DNA of 64,000 nt from assembly GCF_016808095.1 (NCBI RefSeq), contig NC_068978.1, positions 21,196,806 through 21,260,805 on the forward strand, written 5' to 3'. Under the pieces are notes generated by a model. It did no database searches and was not told the DNA's origin. It saw nothing but the letters and a program-made list of their open reading frames with translations. Origin of the DNA: Vigna angularis (taxonomy: Eukaryota; Streptophyta; Magnoliopsida; Fabales; Fabaceae). The position numbers were made by a program, and so were the translations under genes. Below are positions 1 through 10,865 of this stretch, piece after piece (the stretch's first letter is position 1; the number at the start of each line of letters is the position of its first letter).

Positions 1-49
1 AATGTTCTAATATCCAAATGTTTCTATAACAACTAATAACAAAATAAAA

Positions 50-1284
50 CTAATAATCTACATAGTTATCATCAGTAGATGGCTGGACTGGTGTAGGTTG
101 GACTGATGTGTTGTTGAGGGACGGCGGGTGACGGGAGGGTCGTGGTTGGGTCGGAGGGATAATGAACTGATCCTATGAAGTTTCAGGCAATACTCTCATG
201 ATCAGGGCCTTAAATTTTCTAAACTCTGCTCTCAAATTAGTGATTTCCTGGTCACGTTGCTCCAGTGCCTGCATGAGGCGGACAACGACCAGTAGTGGTG
301 GAAGAAGAAGATTGGTGCTTCAGAGTACCTCCTCTCGATGCTGTATAGTTTGCAGCAAGTTGTCATGCACCGTACACTCGTCCCTTTTTCTTCCCACCAA
401 CGATGTCGACCCAGCACTGTGTCCTACGGATGTCATCTTCTGCATTACTCGCATCATCCGGTGTAGGAGCTGACCCATGTTCAGATATAACCTGTGAAAG
501 TCTCATAGAAAATTCTTCTTGTTCAAACATTAAAAGCAATGTTAGGGAATGATAGAATAACATAAAGGAAAAATTACTAATAGTAATACTGTTATTTGCT
601 TACATGAGTCTTTCGAGATCTTTCATCAACAAATTGATTAGTGCCCTTCCGAACATGAGTTTGTGCAAAGACCTCATCAACATGGACCGTCCGTCCCAGA
701 GCTTGTGCCTGTAACATAATTTAGAGTTAGAAGTGTACATATGAAATAGAAAATACATAAGTTATATATGAAAGAAATAGAAAAGTAATGAAAGTTTACC
801 ATACGAATGGCATGCTCATGAATCGTGATCGACCCACTAGTATGCAGGGTGTCACCTTTTTCAGAAGCTCTGTTCCTCTAGGCTTTGGCACACTTATTGC
901 GAAACTCTACTGAATTCGAATGAGCCAGTAAAGAGTTCCAAATGTGCTCGCCCAACTAGTAAGGGCGCTCTTCTGCATTGCGAGCATCCCTAAACATCTC
1001 TGACAGCTGATGAGATGCTTTCATGTGGAAATTTCTTTGTATCTGTGTTTCATGTTCAGGTTTCCACTGCACCTTCATCTGTAACATTAAACAAAACAAA
1101 CATTGATTAATGAACATACTAAAATAAGAATGATAATTAGTTTAATGGATTGTTCACCTGAAAACGCTGCCAGAATGACTTTTTGTCGTCATCAGGTATT
1201 GCTCCCCAAGTAGGCCATGGACTTAAAAACTATTGCTTAATTGATCGTGTGATGGCCTGGGAAGCAACCCTGGATGGAATAAAC
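50..1284 (-). pseudogene. CACTA-1 TNP1-like gene (Transposase_24 / Ptta-En/Spm family), exons 2-5, decayed
   Basis: These are minus-strand coding blocks homologous, exon for exon, to the intact TNP1-like gene at 42305-44099. Exon 2 starts near 1284 after an AG acceptor (reads FIPSRVASQAITRSIKQ, then a stop). Exon 3 lies at about 1080-800 (NFHMKASHQLSEMFRDARN, ending in IHEHAIRM). Exon 4 is about 712-605 (LGRTVHVDEVFAQTH). Exon 5 runs from about 531 to a stop near 50, where the tail reads DDNYVDY. In-frame stops in exons 2 and 3 and frame shifts in exon 5 make it a pseudogene. In the family this protein is the second product of CACTA elements, thought to bind subterminal repeats. Exon 1 is 7 kb away at 8123-8496 because an LTR element sits in intron 1. 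Confidence 0.8.
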
Positions 1285-1298
1285 CTTCATAATAAGAG

Positions 1299-2169
1299 TG
1301 ATAGCTGACGCTCCGAGGAGAAGACGAAACTTGAGAGATTTGGACTCCTCGAGACATCCTTGACATCAATGCGCAGCGGAAAGAAGCAGAAGAACGAAGA
1401 ACCCTAGGTTGAGGTTTAATCGGAGAAAACTCTAGGGTTGAAGGTAAGGAAGGATTTAATCGGTAGAGAAGAAGTATGCAACGATTAAATCGATGAAATG
1501 GAAAGAAATCATGATTTGAATCGGTGAATGAGAGAAGAACGATGGTGGAAGAAATGACAGGGCACCAAACAAAGTTTCAATCGGTGCGAAGGTATCAAAA
1601 GGCAAGGATAAGGCAAATCTGAGATATAGATCGATGGAGATGACTTACGTGATGATCTGTGAGGGTGGATCTGTGAGGAAAATGGTTGCTGGAGGAGAAG
1701 CGCTGGAAGGAAGACGAACGCGAGAATGATGATTTGTTCTCTCGAATGATTGAGAGAGAAAAATGATGAGCTAGCGTTGGAGCTTCCAGGGACAGGCTCA
1801 CGTGGCAGAAATGTAAACGTGACGGATGACGCAAGCCACGCAGAAGTAAAGGATTGGGCGAGCGTGGTGGACGGGAATGAAAATCTGATTTGGAAAATGA
1901 GAGAATGGATGATGTGAATGGAAGGTGGCTAGAGGAGATCCTTTGGGATTCTCTAGCTTTGACTTTCAAGGGAATTAATTTCTGGAGTTCTCTCTACAGA
2001 AAGTTTAATTCATTATTCTCAAAAGTATCTTACAAGAGGTGGTGACATGGCTATATATAGGACTAAAAGTCTTTCCTATCTAGCACATGCCTAACACCTT
2101 TTACACATGCTTTAATAAAAGTAAAAGAAATACTACACTAAACTAATTGGGCTTGGGCCCCGTCTATCA
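1299..2169 (-). repeat. 3' LTR (871 bp) of the gag-only element
   Basis: This is the complete LTR. It carries a TATA stretch (plus-strand GGCTATATATAGG near 2049-2061) consistent with the U3 promoter when read on the minus strand. The 750 bp shared with the second LTR differ by eye at one base only (1533 A versus 7285 C). An open frame at 1595-1969 occurs identically in the other LTR and is incidental. The outer flank is AAGAG (1294-1298). Confidence 0.85.
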
Positions 2170-2197
2170 TCCCCTCCCCCTTGGAAAGGATTTGTCC

Positions 2198-3571
2198 TCA
2201 AATCTGATGGTGCTTCTGAAGACTTATTTTCGTTGGCTTCACAAGGGTTCCACCTGGGTCAAATATCCATCTGCAATAAACATCAAACATATCTCTAATT
2301 AGTTTTCTTTGACCCAATAATATATATAAAAGACTATGTGTAAAAGAAGGTTTCCTAATTTTGAAATTTTTAATGTTAATATAACAAGGAAACCTTTCTT
2401 CATTTGCAATTTTATGTGTATCTTGAGTTATTGGTAACCATAAAGGTAACCATAACCTAAGTTGTGACTTTGCATGTGTTGAAAGTGATAACATTTTTAA
2501 AGATGGAGTAGCAAAGTCTTTGAAAGAAAAGTGAAATTTGAAAAATTCAAATATAAATGGAGAAAAGTGAGAGGATAGAAAACCTCCCCTTAAGAATCTA
2601 GCTTCTAGGGTAGGAGGAGATATGACCCTTAGTTGCTTTTTCTTTTCTTCCATTTCTATTCTTTCAACTTCTTCCTTTTCTCTTCTTTGTGCTTCTTTTC
2701 TCTCTTTCTCTCTTCTTTTCTCTTCTTCTCTTCTTTCTCTTTCTTCCTCATCTCTTCTCTCTCTTTCTTCCTCTTTTCTTCTCTTGTTTTCTTCTTCTTT
2801 TTTTCTCTCTTGCTCTCTTCTTTTCTCTTCTTCTCTTCTTTCTTTTTCTCTTCTTTCTTTTTCTCTTCTCTCTTTTTCTCTTTTCTCTCTTACTTCTTGC
2901 TTTTGTTTTTCTCTTTTTAATCTCTCAATTCTATATTTGCTTGTCTCTTCCCATAGCCTCTTCAGTTTTTCTAGAAACTCACTTTCCCTACGAGAGAACC
3001 CACTTAAATTTTGAATGAATGACTCACCTTTTCTAATAAGTTCTCTCATAAGTTCTAAGTTTCTTTCAATTTCTCGAGGCACAAACTTTCTTTTCATACA
3101 AGCTTTCAATTCATTCCAATCATGAATGGGATATTTTCTACCTATCTTAACATGATATTGCCTATCATCCCACCACTCTCTTGCATGCTTTTTAAAACTA
3201 GAAGTGTAAAGACTAAGAATATAAGATTCACTATCTCTAAAATAGAAGGATTCAGATTTACTTTTGCTCACCATGAATGAATGCATGTCATCAATTTCCT
3301 TTTCCCAAGCTAGGTATGTTAATGCACCAATATCATCACCAAATAATGGAATTCTTTCACTAGCTTGTTTATACAAATCATCTTCAATCCTATCAAATTC
3401 ATAAAATGAACAAGACTTCCTTCTAGCTTTATCATGTGCTCTTTTGATGTCTTTGTAACTAAGTTGCTTATCAAAATTAAAATTCCTAGAAGACCTATAT
3501 GGATAACAAGACATCTTTGTTTTTAAAAGTTTTTCTAGTGTAAAAGATTTACAAGATTCACACTTAGACAA
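2198..3571 (-). CDS. Retrotransposon gag-like protein with long charged coiled coil (457 aa)
   Basis: This is a single open frame of 457 codons, starting at the ATG at 3569-3571. Residues about 60-190 resemble the plant retrotransposon gag (capsid-like) domain: an aromatic segment with AREWWDD, then an HDWNELKACMKRKFVP motif about 20 residues later, matching the W...L...F pattern of Retrotrans_gag. From about residue 200 to 330 it becomes almost pure Lys/Arg/Glu in degenerate EKERRE-type heptads, predicted to form a long coiled coil or single alpha helix. No CCHC zinc knuckle is visible. The last 130 residues are hydrophobic and may be read-through into the 3' region, since the stop is only about 30 bp from the polypurine tract. 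In the family, gag forms the virus-like particle. Expression is unproven. Confidence 0.65.
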   Translation of the reverse strand: MSKCESCKSFTLEKLLKTKMSCYPYRSSRNFNFDKQLSYKDIKRAHDKARRKSCSFYEFDRIEDDLYKQASERIPLFGDDIGALTYLAWEKEIDDMHSFMVSKSKSESFYFRDSESYILSLYTSSFKKHAREWWDDRQYHVKIGRKYPIHDWNELKACMKRKFVPREIERNLELMRELIRKGESFIQNLSGFSRRESEFLEKLKRLWEETSKYRIERLKREKQKQEVREKREKERREKERREKERREEEKRREQERKKEEENKRRKEEERERRDEEERERREEEKRREKERKEAQRREKEEVERIEMEEKKKQLRVISPPTLEARFLRGGFLSSHFSPFIFEFFKFHFSFKDFATPSLKMLSLSTHAKSQLRLWLPLWLPITQDTHKIANEERFPCYINIKNFKIRKPSFTHSLLYILLGQRKLIRDMFDVYCRWIFDPGGTLVKPTKISLQKHHQI

Positions 3572-6500
3572 GTCCCAGGTAAGAGAGGTGAGTCATGAAG
3601 ACTGCTTAAGTACCAAGTCTTGCCTTGCCAGAAATGTCTTAGGTTACTACTAGTTATCCTTTAAACTAAAATTACTTTTAAAATCAAAGAACACAACTCA
3701 CAAACAATCACAACAATTAAACACTAAAAGACGAGACTTTTCGGACTCTAATGTGACAAGGCTTAGAGTTTAATCCCTTTTAGCCTAAATCACCCCTAAA
3801 CGTAAGATACAAGAATTAAACACAAACAAGAAAAGTTTTGCCAAGAGTTGAAAGAGCACCAAGGACTCTTCCAAGACACTTGGACTTTGAATGGCCTTTT
3901 ACACTGATATTAAAAGACAGCTAACACAAAAACCTATTACACATAAAATGAAGAAAACAATTTACAAAAGATTCAAACAGCTGCCACGGTCTGGTCTGGG
4001 TCAGCTACAATCCACTTTTGGATGCCAGTCCTTGTGCCAAAAATACGTACACTCCTATTGCTTCAATTTCTTGTTGCTGGATAACTTGGGCAATCTAGCT
4101 TCTGGTCAATCCTTTCTCTTGGCTGCACAAGCTTTCCAAGCTTTCCACTCAGAATTATGCTGCTGTTCAATTAAACTCCCTTTAGTTCAAGCTTCCACAT
4201 GAAGTGCTTAAACTAAACTCTCAAACTGTTCCAAGTATTCTGCACAGTTAAATTTCAACCAAAATCAGCAGGATATTCATTCAATATTATCACTTACATC
4301 ACTTACAAGCTAAAACAGAATAGCAATTCACAACAAAGGTAAGTTAGACAACTTCCCTATTTGAATGGTTGTTTCTAGCCTGTTTCAAGATCCACACTGA
4401 AGTGTTCCTGCTACTGTTTCTTCAATAATATTCTGCTCAACTAATGATTCATTCACATCAGCTCTGCACACCTAAATTTCAACAGAATCCAGCAACAGAA
4501 TCCAGCACAGTGAATTAAATTCAGATTGGATGTAATTCAATGCAGAAAATAACCACCTAATTAATTCAACCACCAAGTCAGAACTGGAATTTAGGTGCTT
4601 TAATCACTTGTGAAAACTGGTTGATACATTGGTAATTAAAAACAGATTGATGCACAACTGATTATGACTAGAGCAGCCTTTTCAACAATTCAATGAATTA
4701 CACTGGACAGAAACAATGGACCAAACCAGTCAAGAATAATGTCCTAAACTAATTCAGAAATCAGTGGACCATGCTAATCAAATCAATGGACAGAGTATTG
4801 TGAGGCAAATCAGAAATTGGCAGTTTTAAAACAGTGTTCTTGCAATTCCAGAAATGCTCATAAAACAATCAGCACATTATTTGCAATTCCTATGCATCTA
4901 CCAAGTCCCATAGGTCTTTATCAAATCAGAAGCAACATTCAACATGCCCAATTAAACCATAAAATCAACAATTCACTTTCAAAAACAGTGAGTATATCAA
5001 TGAATTCAGCAAGCAATGTTTGAAACTAAAATGAGTGCAATGACAGTTTAAACACTCACAAGCACAAATAGCATCACAAGCACAGTTTAAACATTCAAGC
5101 ATTTAATATCTCATTGACTTCATCAAACAGTTTATGAACTAAATTGATTTCAATAACTTCTTAAACAGTCACAACTCTCCACTCTGATCATCTCATTTTC
5201 GTTTCCTGCACAATGAACAATCAACAAATGGTTAGTTGAAACTGAACTCTTGTAAATGCCAATAGCCGCTAATCTCACAGCACCCAGATTTCTCTTTAAA
5301 ACATTTTAAGGCACTCAAATGAAATTTTCAGTCTAAGCCAGAGAATCCTGTGGATCACCACCACCTAGAATGCTACCATTCACACTTACCTTCTTTCAAA
5401 TCCAAAAAAACCAGATTGGAATCAGATTTCTCAATTCAGGAAAATGGTTAGCTAAGGCAAAGTGATGGACAAACAGCACAACCACTCAAATAGCAGGGCA
5501 GACTCTAACTAAGGAAACTCTAGACCAGATGAAATAAGCAATTAAAAGCTTCAATTAAAAGTTGGCAGAATAGATTTCACATGCATTGCAGACAAAACTA
5601 GATAACCAACAAAGACAAACAAGAAGCAAAACTATCAAGAAGGGAAGCACTCAAAAATGAACCTAAGAATTGCTCTAGAGGGGATTAAGAAAGCAAGAAA
5701 AACAAGCAAGTTAGATCAGAGACAGTTAAGTGACTCCAGTACTGAATTTTACAAACAAGTTTGATGAAATACCCCAACAAAATTAATTCATAACTGATAA
5801 TGTTTTCAGTTTCTGATTTGGAGCTTGTCTTAGTTGGATTGCACAAGGTCTGAACGCTTTCTAAACTTGTATAGATATTCTTTTTGACTTGTTTTGATTT
5901 CATTCAACAGACCCTAGCTCTTACTACAATCCAACTGAATCATAAATGCACAAATCAAAATGTCAGTACTGCACTATACTTGCTTCATAAAAAAAATTGA
6001 CTTAAAATGGTGGTTTCAAAGGTGAAAAACGCACAAAGGCTGATATAACTCGAATTAACTATCTCAACATGTTTAAAACTTCAAAACAAACTTGTTTTGC
6101 ATTAAAATTGGATGCAGAACATAGTAATTCGAAAATTGAACTTGCAATAGCCAATTATGCAATCAAACAGGTCAACCACACCACCAGTTTTAAGTTTCAT
6201 TGAGTCAAAGGACAAATTATTGATGAAAATGACTTTAAAACAGCAATTGGAAACTTGAACACGACACGAGGAAATTAATGTAAGATTTCCAGCAAGATCT
6301 ATATGCCAGAACAGATTTTAAAACAAAATTTAGACTCAAACAAGACAATGCAGATCGGCCAACTGCAATTTGATACTGCTGGAGTTTTAACAAGGTGCCA
6401 TCAAGCTATTTGCTTCAGCAATTCATGGCTTAAGTGATGTGCACCTGATACGAACTCATTCAAGCATTTTATCACCAAAATAATATGTATTGACCATGAC

Positions 6501-7050
6501 AATAAACGCAAATCAAAATACACCTCAACAGTACGTTAAATCTGAGATTACGGTCACTTTTGCATGCACCCGAGCTCACAATGAATGTATCATAGCTCAT
6601 ATGGTGTATAGCCACTGATCATATATTCCAGAATCTCAGGAAAAACTCAACACAGCTTTGAACACAAAATTTATGACATTTTAAGCAATTAAACATGACT
6701 GTAAACATGACAGAATATGATTCATCAATGAAAAATGACTCAACAAAATTTGGACCGATTAAGATGATGAAAGACACAACCAAAACAAGGTTAGCATACA
6801 AGAAATGACTCAAGCAGAAACCTAATGAACAGATCAAGACCAAAAACACATGAATCAACACAAGACAGAGAAGGAATCATAATGAACAACACGAATAATT
6901 TGAAAAAAACCAAACGCACAGATTGAATCTCAAGAACAGAGAACAGATCGAGACAGAAAATTTGAGAATCAACGAAGAGTAACTCATATCAGAGAGAAAC
7001 GAGATACTTAGCTCAAGCGGACGCGCCTAACCTAGGCTCTGAATACCACT
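3572..7050 (-). other. 5' leader of the gag-only element, no coding region recognised
   Basis: About 3.5 kb lie between the primer-binding site and the gag start on the minus strand. The sequence is A/C-rich on the plus strand with many short CAATTC, CAGCA and AAACAG words and only short incidental frames. I see no RT, integrase or known gene. Such long untranslated leaders are common in LARD-like and gag-only elements. Confidence 0.6.
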
Positions 7051-7800
7051 TGATAGCTGACGCTCCGAGGAGAAGACGAAACTTGAGAGATTTGGACTCC
7101 TCGAGACATCCTTGACATCAATGCGCAGCGGAAAGAAGCAGAAGAACGAAGAACCCTAGGTTGAGGTTTAATCGGAGAAAACTCTAGGGTTGAAGGTAAG
7201 GAAGGATTTAATCGGTAGAGAAGAAGTATGCAACGATTAAATCGATGAAATGGAAAGAAATCATGATTTGAATCGGTGAATGAGCGAAGAACGATGGTGG
7301 AAGAAATGACAGGGCACCAAACAAAGTTTCAATCGGTGCGAAGGTATCAAAAGGCAAGGATAAGGCAAATCTGAGATATAGATCGATGGAGATGACTTAC
7401 GTGATGATCTGTGAGGGTGGATCTGTGAGGAAAATGGTTGCTGGAGGAGAAGCGCTGGAAGGAAGACGAACGCGAGAATGATGATTTGTTCTCTCGAATG
7501 ATTGAGAGAGAAAAATGATGAGCTAGCGTTGGAGCTTCCAGGGACAGGCTCACGTGGCAGAAATGTAAACGTGACGGATGACGCAAGCCACGCAGAAGTA
7601 AAGGATTGGGCGAGCGTGGTGGACGGGAATGAAAATCTGATTTGGAAAATGAGAGAATGGATGATGTGAATGGAAGGTGGCTAGAGGAGATCCTTTGGGA
7701 TTCTCTAGCTTTGACTTTCAAGGGAATTAATTTCTGGAGTTCTCTCTACAGAAAGTTTAATTCATTATTCTCAAAAGTATCTTACAAGAGGTGGTGACAT
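7051..7800 (-). repeat. 5' LTR of the gag-only element, truncated
   Basis: It aligns without gaps to 1299-2048 and then stops after GGTGACAT. The remaining 121 bp present in the other copy (2049-2169), including the TATA stretch and terminal TG, are missing. The next bases (ATGCTGCAGAAATTG) belong to the flanking CACTA-1 intron or to other DNA. The promoter end of the 5' LTR has therefore been deleted, so this copy should not be transcribed from its own LTR. Confidence 0.8.
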
Positions 7801-8122
7801 ATGCTGCAGAAATTGTTTTCCAGCTTTTGTGATCTTAAGTCACCTTTGAATTACTACTTCTCCTCCTTTCCTCAAGCTTCCTTCCTCTCTATGAAGGCCC
7901 TCTGAGCTGTGAGGCTTCACCCATACACCTTTCCTCCATTAAAACACATCAAACAATGCATCATTTCATCCATCCGCTGCACCAATTTTCATTACTGGTT
8001 TTCTCTGGTCTGGAACCTCTTCCTGCACGTTTCTAGCTGGGAATTGCTCTCCATCAAAGAGTCATTTGAATTAAGGCAATTTTTAAACATCAAAATGGTT
8101 AAAAAAGGGATTAAAATCGTAC
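7801..8122. other. Remainder of intron 1 of the CACTA-1 TNP1-like gene
   Basis: Between the truncated LTR and the exon 1 donor there is no supported gene. Short frames on both strands are incidental. Confidence 0.5.
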
Positions 8123-8496
8123 CCTTTACCATACAGCTCAATCCATGGCCGATCATGGAGGGGCGGGTCAACACCTTCACCATCACCAGCTGAATCTGGA
8201 TCAGCAGATGGTGTGACAGTCTTAGAAGGCGGTATACAAGATGAGGAATGTATAGAAGTAGGGTCAGGGGGAGGAGTGAGGGTAATAAGCATAGGGGTAG
8301 GAGTGGGGGTTATTGTAGAGGTAGGAGTAGGCTCTACTGCAGGGGTAGGAGGAGGTCCCATAGATGATGGACTAGGGGCAGCAGTGGTAGGTAGTGTAGC
8401 AGGCACCCTAAGTACATACTTTGGTGCCTGCCGTTGCCTCTTTTTCGGCCTTGCTACCCCCTTTCCTTTATCAGGACGTTCTGAGCCTTGTCTTGT
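8123..8496 (-). pseudogene. CACTA-1 TNP1-like gene, exon 1 (Pro/Thr-rich N-terminus)
   Basis: It begins with ATG at 8494-8496 (MTRQGSERPDKGKG), continues through a basic patch and a long Pro/Thr/Ser-rich stretch, and ends IELYGKG before a GT donor at 8122-8121. The exon ends in phase 2, as in the homologous exon 43663-44099 of CACTA-2, and fits the phase of exon 2 at 1284. The two ends of the interrupted intron are thus identified independently of the inserted LTR element. This exon itself has no stop. Confidence 0.75.
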
Positions 8497-8665
8497 CATT
8501 ACTGCATTGAAATGGTTACAAATAAAGTGAAACAATAGAAATGAATAAGGAAGGATCAATACAAATTAAAGTGAATGTAAAATAAATGCATACAACTTTT
8601 AAGATGGTATTTTACATAACTCTATTGAAATGATAGTTCAATTTGCTACAATAGATGTCCAACAT

Positions 8666-9095
8666 TCAATCATCGTCATCATGATCTTCATCTTCATCTT
8701 CTTCTTCTTCTTCATCATCATCATCATCATCATCATTTTCTTCTTCTTCATCATCATCATCATCATCTTCTTCTTTTTCTTCTTCTTCTTCTTCTTCTTC
8801 TTCTTCTTCTTCATCACCTTGTATTACTACTTCTAATTCATCTCCATCACCATTAGGGTCGTGCAATGCGGTTATACGTTCAACTTCAATAATTTATTGT
8901 GGTTGTGACATTTGGTCAAGTTGGTAGGCAACATCTTCCTCAACCTCATTTGAGTCAATGCGACCTCTAGGCTTGGTTTGTATTGTTACAACCCAACCAC
9001 GTTTGTCAATATTACGGAATGGTGGATATGGCACATAATAAACCTGTCTGACATTAATTGCTAGAATGAAAGGATCAAACGGTCCATATCATTTT
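8666..9095 (-). pseudogene. CACTA-1 transposase C-terminal (DUF4216) fragment with acidic tail
   Basis: On the minus strand the block from about 9095 down encodes peptides matching the last exon of the CACTA-2 transposase (47267-48004): [20 protein letters not shown] and [13 protein letters not shown], with one in-frame stop near 8893. The tail is a run of Asp and Glu encoded by a CAT/CTT (ATG/AAG) microsatellite, ending at 8666. The rest of the transposase is absent. Beyond 9100 the sequence no longer matches, so CACTA-1 is an internally deleted, non-autonomous copy. Confidence 0.75.
8684..8815. repeat. TCT/CAT trinucleotide microsatellite
   Basis: Alternating runs of TCT and CAT on the plus strand encode the Asp/Glu tail of the CACTA-1 transposase fragment on the minus strand. 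The plus-strand frame rich in Phe and Ile here is the shadow of this repeat. Confidence 0.9.
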
Positions 9096-10856
9096 TCTGC
9101 ATATAGGCTGAGAAATGACCAAATGAACAGTGCAAACAACTTTGAAATGGCAATTTAAACTTGCTCCAACGTTGGAAATGCATAAAGACAACAAGATTCA
9201 ACAAAACACTCTTGTTATAGTCAAATATACAGCAAAATGCACCAAAAACAGCACCAGAAATCAGATTTGAAAGAATGAAAAAGAGGATAGCAGCAACAAG
9301 GACTCTAGGAAGGCCTAATGCACTACAACTAACTGAAGATAATCAGCTAGAAGATTATAAGCACCTAAGACACAGTCAAAGAAAGCAAGCACGGTGAAAA
9401 AGCTTGATGGAAAAACAATGACAGTGGTTGAAATCAGATTTCAAGCAACTCAAATAGTCAATTTTCAAAAATATGTAAAATCATCAAACAAACTTGTCTT
9501 AAGTAGTAGAACCAAGAAATGTGCACTGAAACAGAAGCTTGATACTGCACCAGCATTGAATAAGCATTCAGATTTCAGCTTTGCACTGTGCTGTTTGAGT
9601 TGTGTGTGAGTCTAATTCGAGTTTAACTCCACCTACCTGTTGTTTTCTAGCTTGGTCTTGTGTAGTTACACATTCTATTGTAACTTTTAACATTTCCTAG
9701 TCCATTAAATCTTTTAAACTCAATTTTTGTGGTGTGATGGAGTGATTTTTCCACATTTTTAACCATAACAAAGTCAGATTTCGAATGCTAGAAGTTTCTA
9801 TGCTGTGTGACAATTTGAGCAAGTCTAAAATGATGTTTAAAAGTTGCTAGCAGAGTTCAATTAGTGATATAATGGTCTGAGTAGAGAATAGTATACTAAA
9901 CCATCAATTTTGAGTCAAAATCTGGAAGTGGCAAGGTGTTTTGAGTAACAGTTTAGATTTGAGCCAATTCAAAGTTTCAACAAGTTTAAAATCACTAAAT
10001 CAAGTTGCTGGAGTGACTAGTTTTGAGCTACAACCACTGTTGTGACATTTCGTGTCTTAAACCACCAAATTGTGAGTCATTTTTTTTGGAAAAAATGAAC
10101 CAGACGACTCTTGTGTAGATAGTGGTAGCATCTTGAGGGGTGGAAACTTGTATAGCTCTTGATCTAAGTGCCTATATAGCAAGGGAAAATAGCTTCTTGA
10201 AACACCATTCTGCAGTGAGAAAAAGAGTGAAAATTTGACAACTCCACTTGCCAAATTTTGAGACACAAGCCAAATAGTTGAGGGATTGTAAGATTGAGTG
10301 TTTATCCTCTAAAAGAAACTTGGTAGAGCACCCTAAGATAGTTCAGAAGTGAGATTTGAATAGCCTTGGCCGAGAGGAACAAGCAATCACTACATGACAC
10401 ATCTAAATTGTAGTTTTAAAATAAAAAAGTGAGAGATTTTGATGTTACAGAAAGAAAGAGATTTTTTTTTCTTGCATAGATATGGGATGAACAAGTGGTT
10501 GAAATATGAGACCCTAGGTGCATGTTGGAGGGGCATGGTCTTGGCGTATGATTTTTGGGTGGAAGTTAAATGAGAAAGGAAGGAGCATAGTGGAGGGGGC
10601 ATGGTCCTGGCAGGAGCATAATGAAGAAAGAAATAAAAGGCAAAGATGAGAAGAAGTGTACAATACACATTCTTATTGTTAGTGGCAACCCTAAAGCATG
10701 TACTTTATATTCTTTTTCATTAGGTTTGTTATCAATTGTTATAGTTTTTGAAATTAGAGAACACAAAAGTGTCTATAGTGTATAGGCTTTTACACAGATC
10801 AATCAGCAACAAACTAAAATAAATCATCTACATAAGTTTCCATGCTCAATTTGCAG
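9096..10856. other. Gene-free stretch with two dispersed-repeat segments
   Basis: No protein or RNA gene is supported. A segment at about 9340-9400 (CAGCTAGAAGATTATAA ... AAGCAAGCACGGTG) resembles 53350-53405 inside CACTA-2, so part of this stretch is probably CACTA-1 sequence. Another at about 9890-10080 (ATACTAAACCATCAATTTTG ...) is clearly related to 31845-32030. Both are old repeats of unknown class. Confidence 0.5.
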
Positions 10857-10865
10857 AATTTAATT

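Larger units (their letters stand above)
1299..7800 (-). mobile_element. Non-autonomous gag-only LTR retrotransposon (TR-GAG type), minus orientation
   Basis: Two direct repeats, 1299-2169 (3' LTR on the minus strand) and 7051-7800 (5' LTR), flank a 4.9-kb interior. Read on the minus strand the LTR begins TGATAGACGG and ends CAGCTATCA, a TG...CA unit with a short inverted repeat. Inside the 5' LTR, plus-strand GGCTCTGAATACCAC (7035-7049) is the complement of an initiator-Met-tRNA type primer site. Inside the 3' LTR, plus-strand CATCCCCTCCCCCTT (2169-2183) is the complement of a polypurine tract. The only substantial interior ORF is gag-like; no protease, RT or integrase is visible, so it must be mobilised in trans. 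It sits in intron 1 of the CACTA-1 TNP1-like gene, in the same orientation. Confidence 0.88.

Noticed and set aside
1595..1969. 124-codon open frame, identical at 7347-7721
   Set aside because: It lies wholly within the LTRs, is identical only because the LTRs are, and has no domain.
2622..3018. Plus-strand frames rich in Ser, Leu and Phe
   Set aside because: They are the antisense shadow of the Lys/Arg/Glu repeat of the minus-strand gag.
8213..8530. Gly/Val-rich plus-strand frame
   Set aside because: Shadow of the Pro/Thr-rich exon 1 of the CACTA-1 TNP1-like gene on the other strand.
8630..8836. Poly-Phe/Ile frame
   Set aside because: Antisense translation of a TCT/CAT microsatellite.
9320..9332. 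CACTACAACTAAC as a CACTA-1 terminus
   Set aside because: No matching inverted end or subterminal repeats nearby and no flanking 3-bp duplication can be shown.
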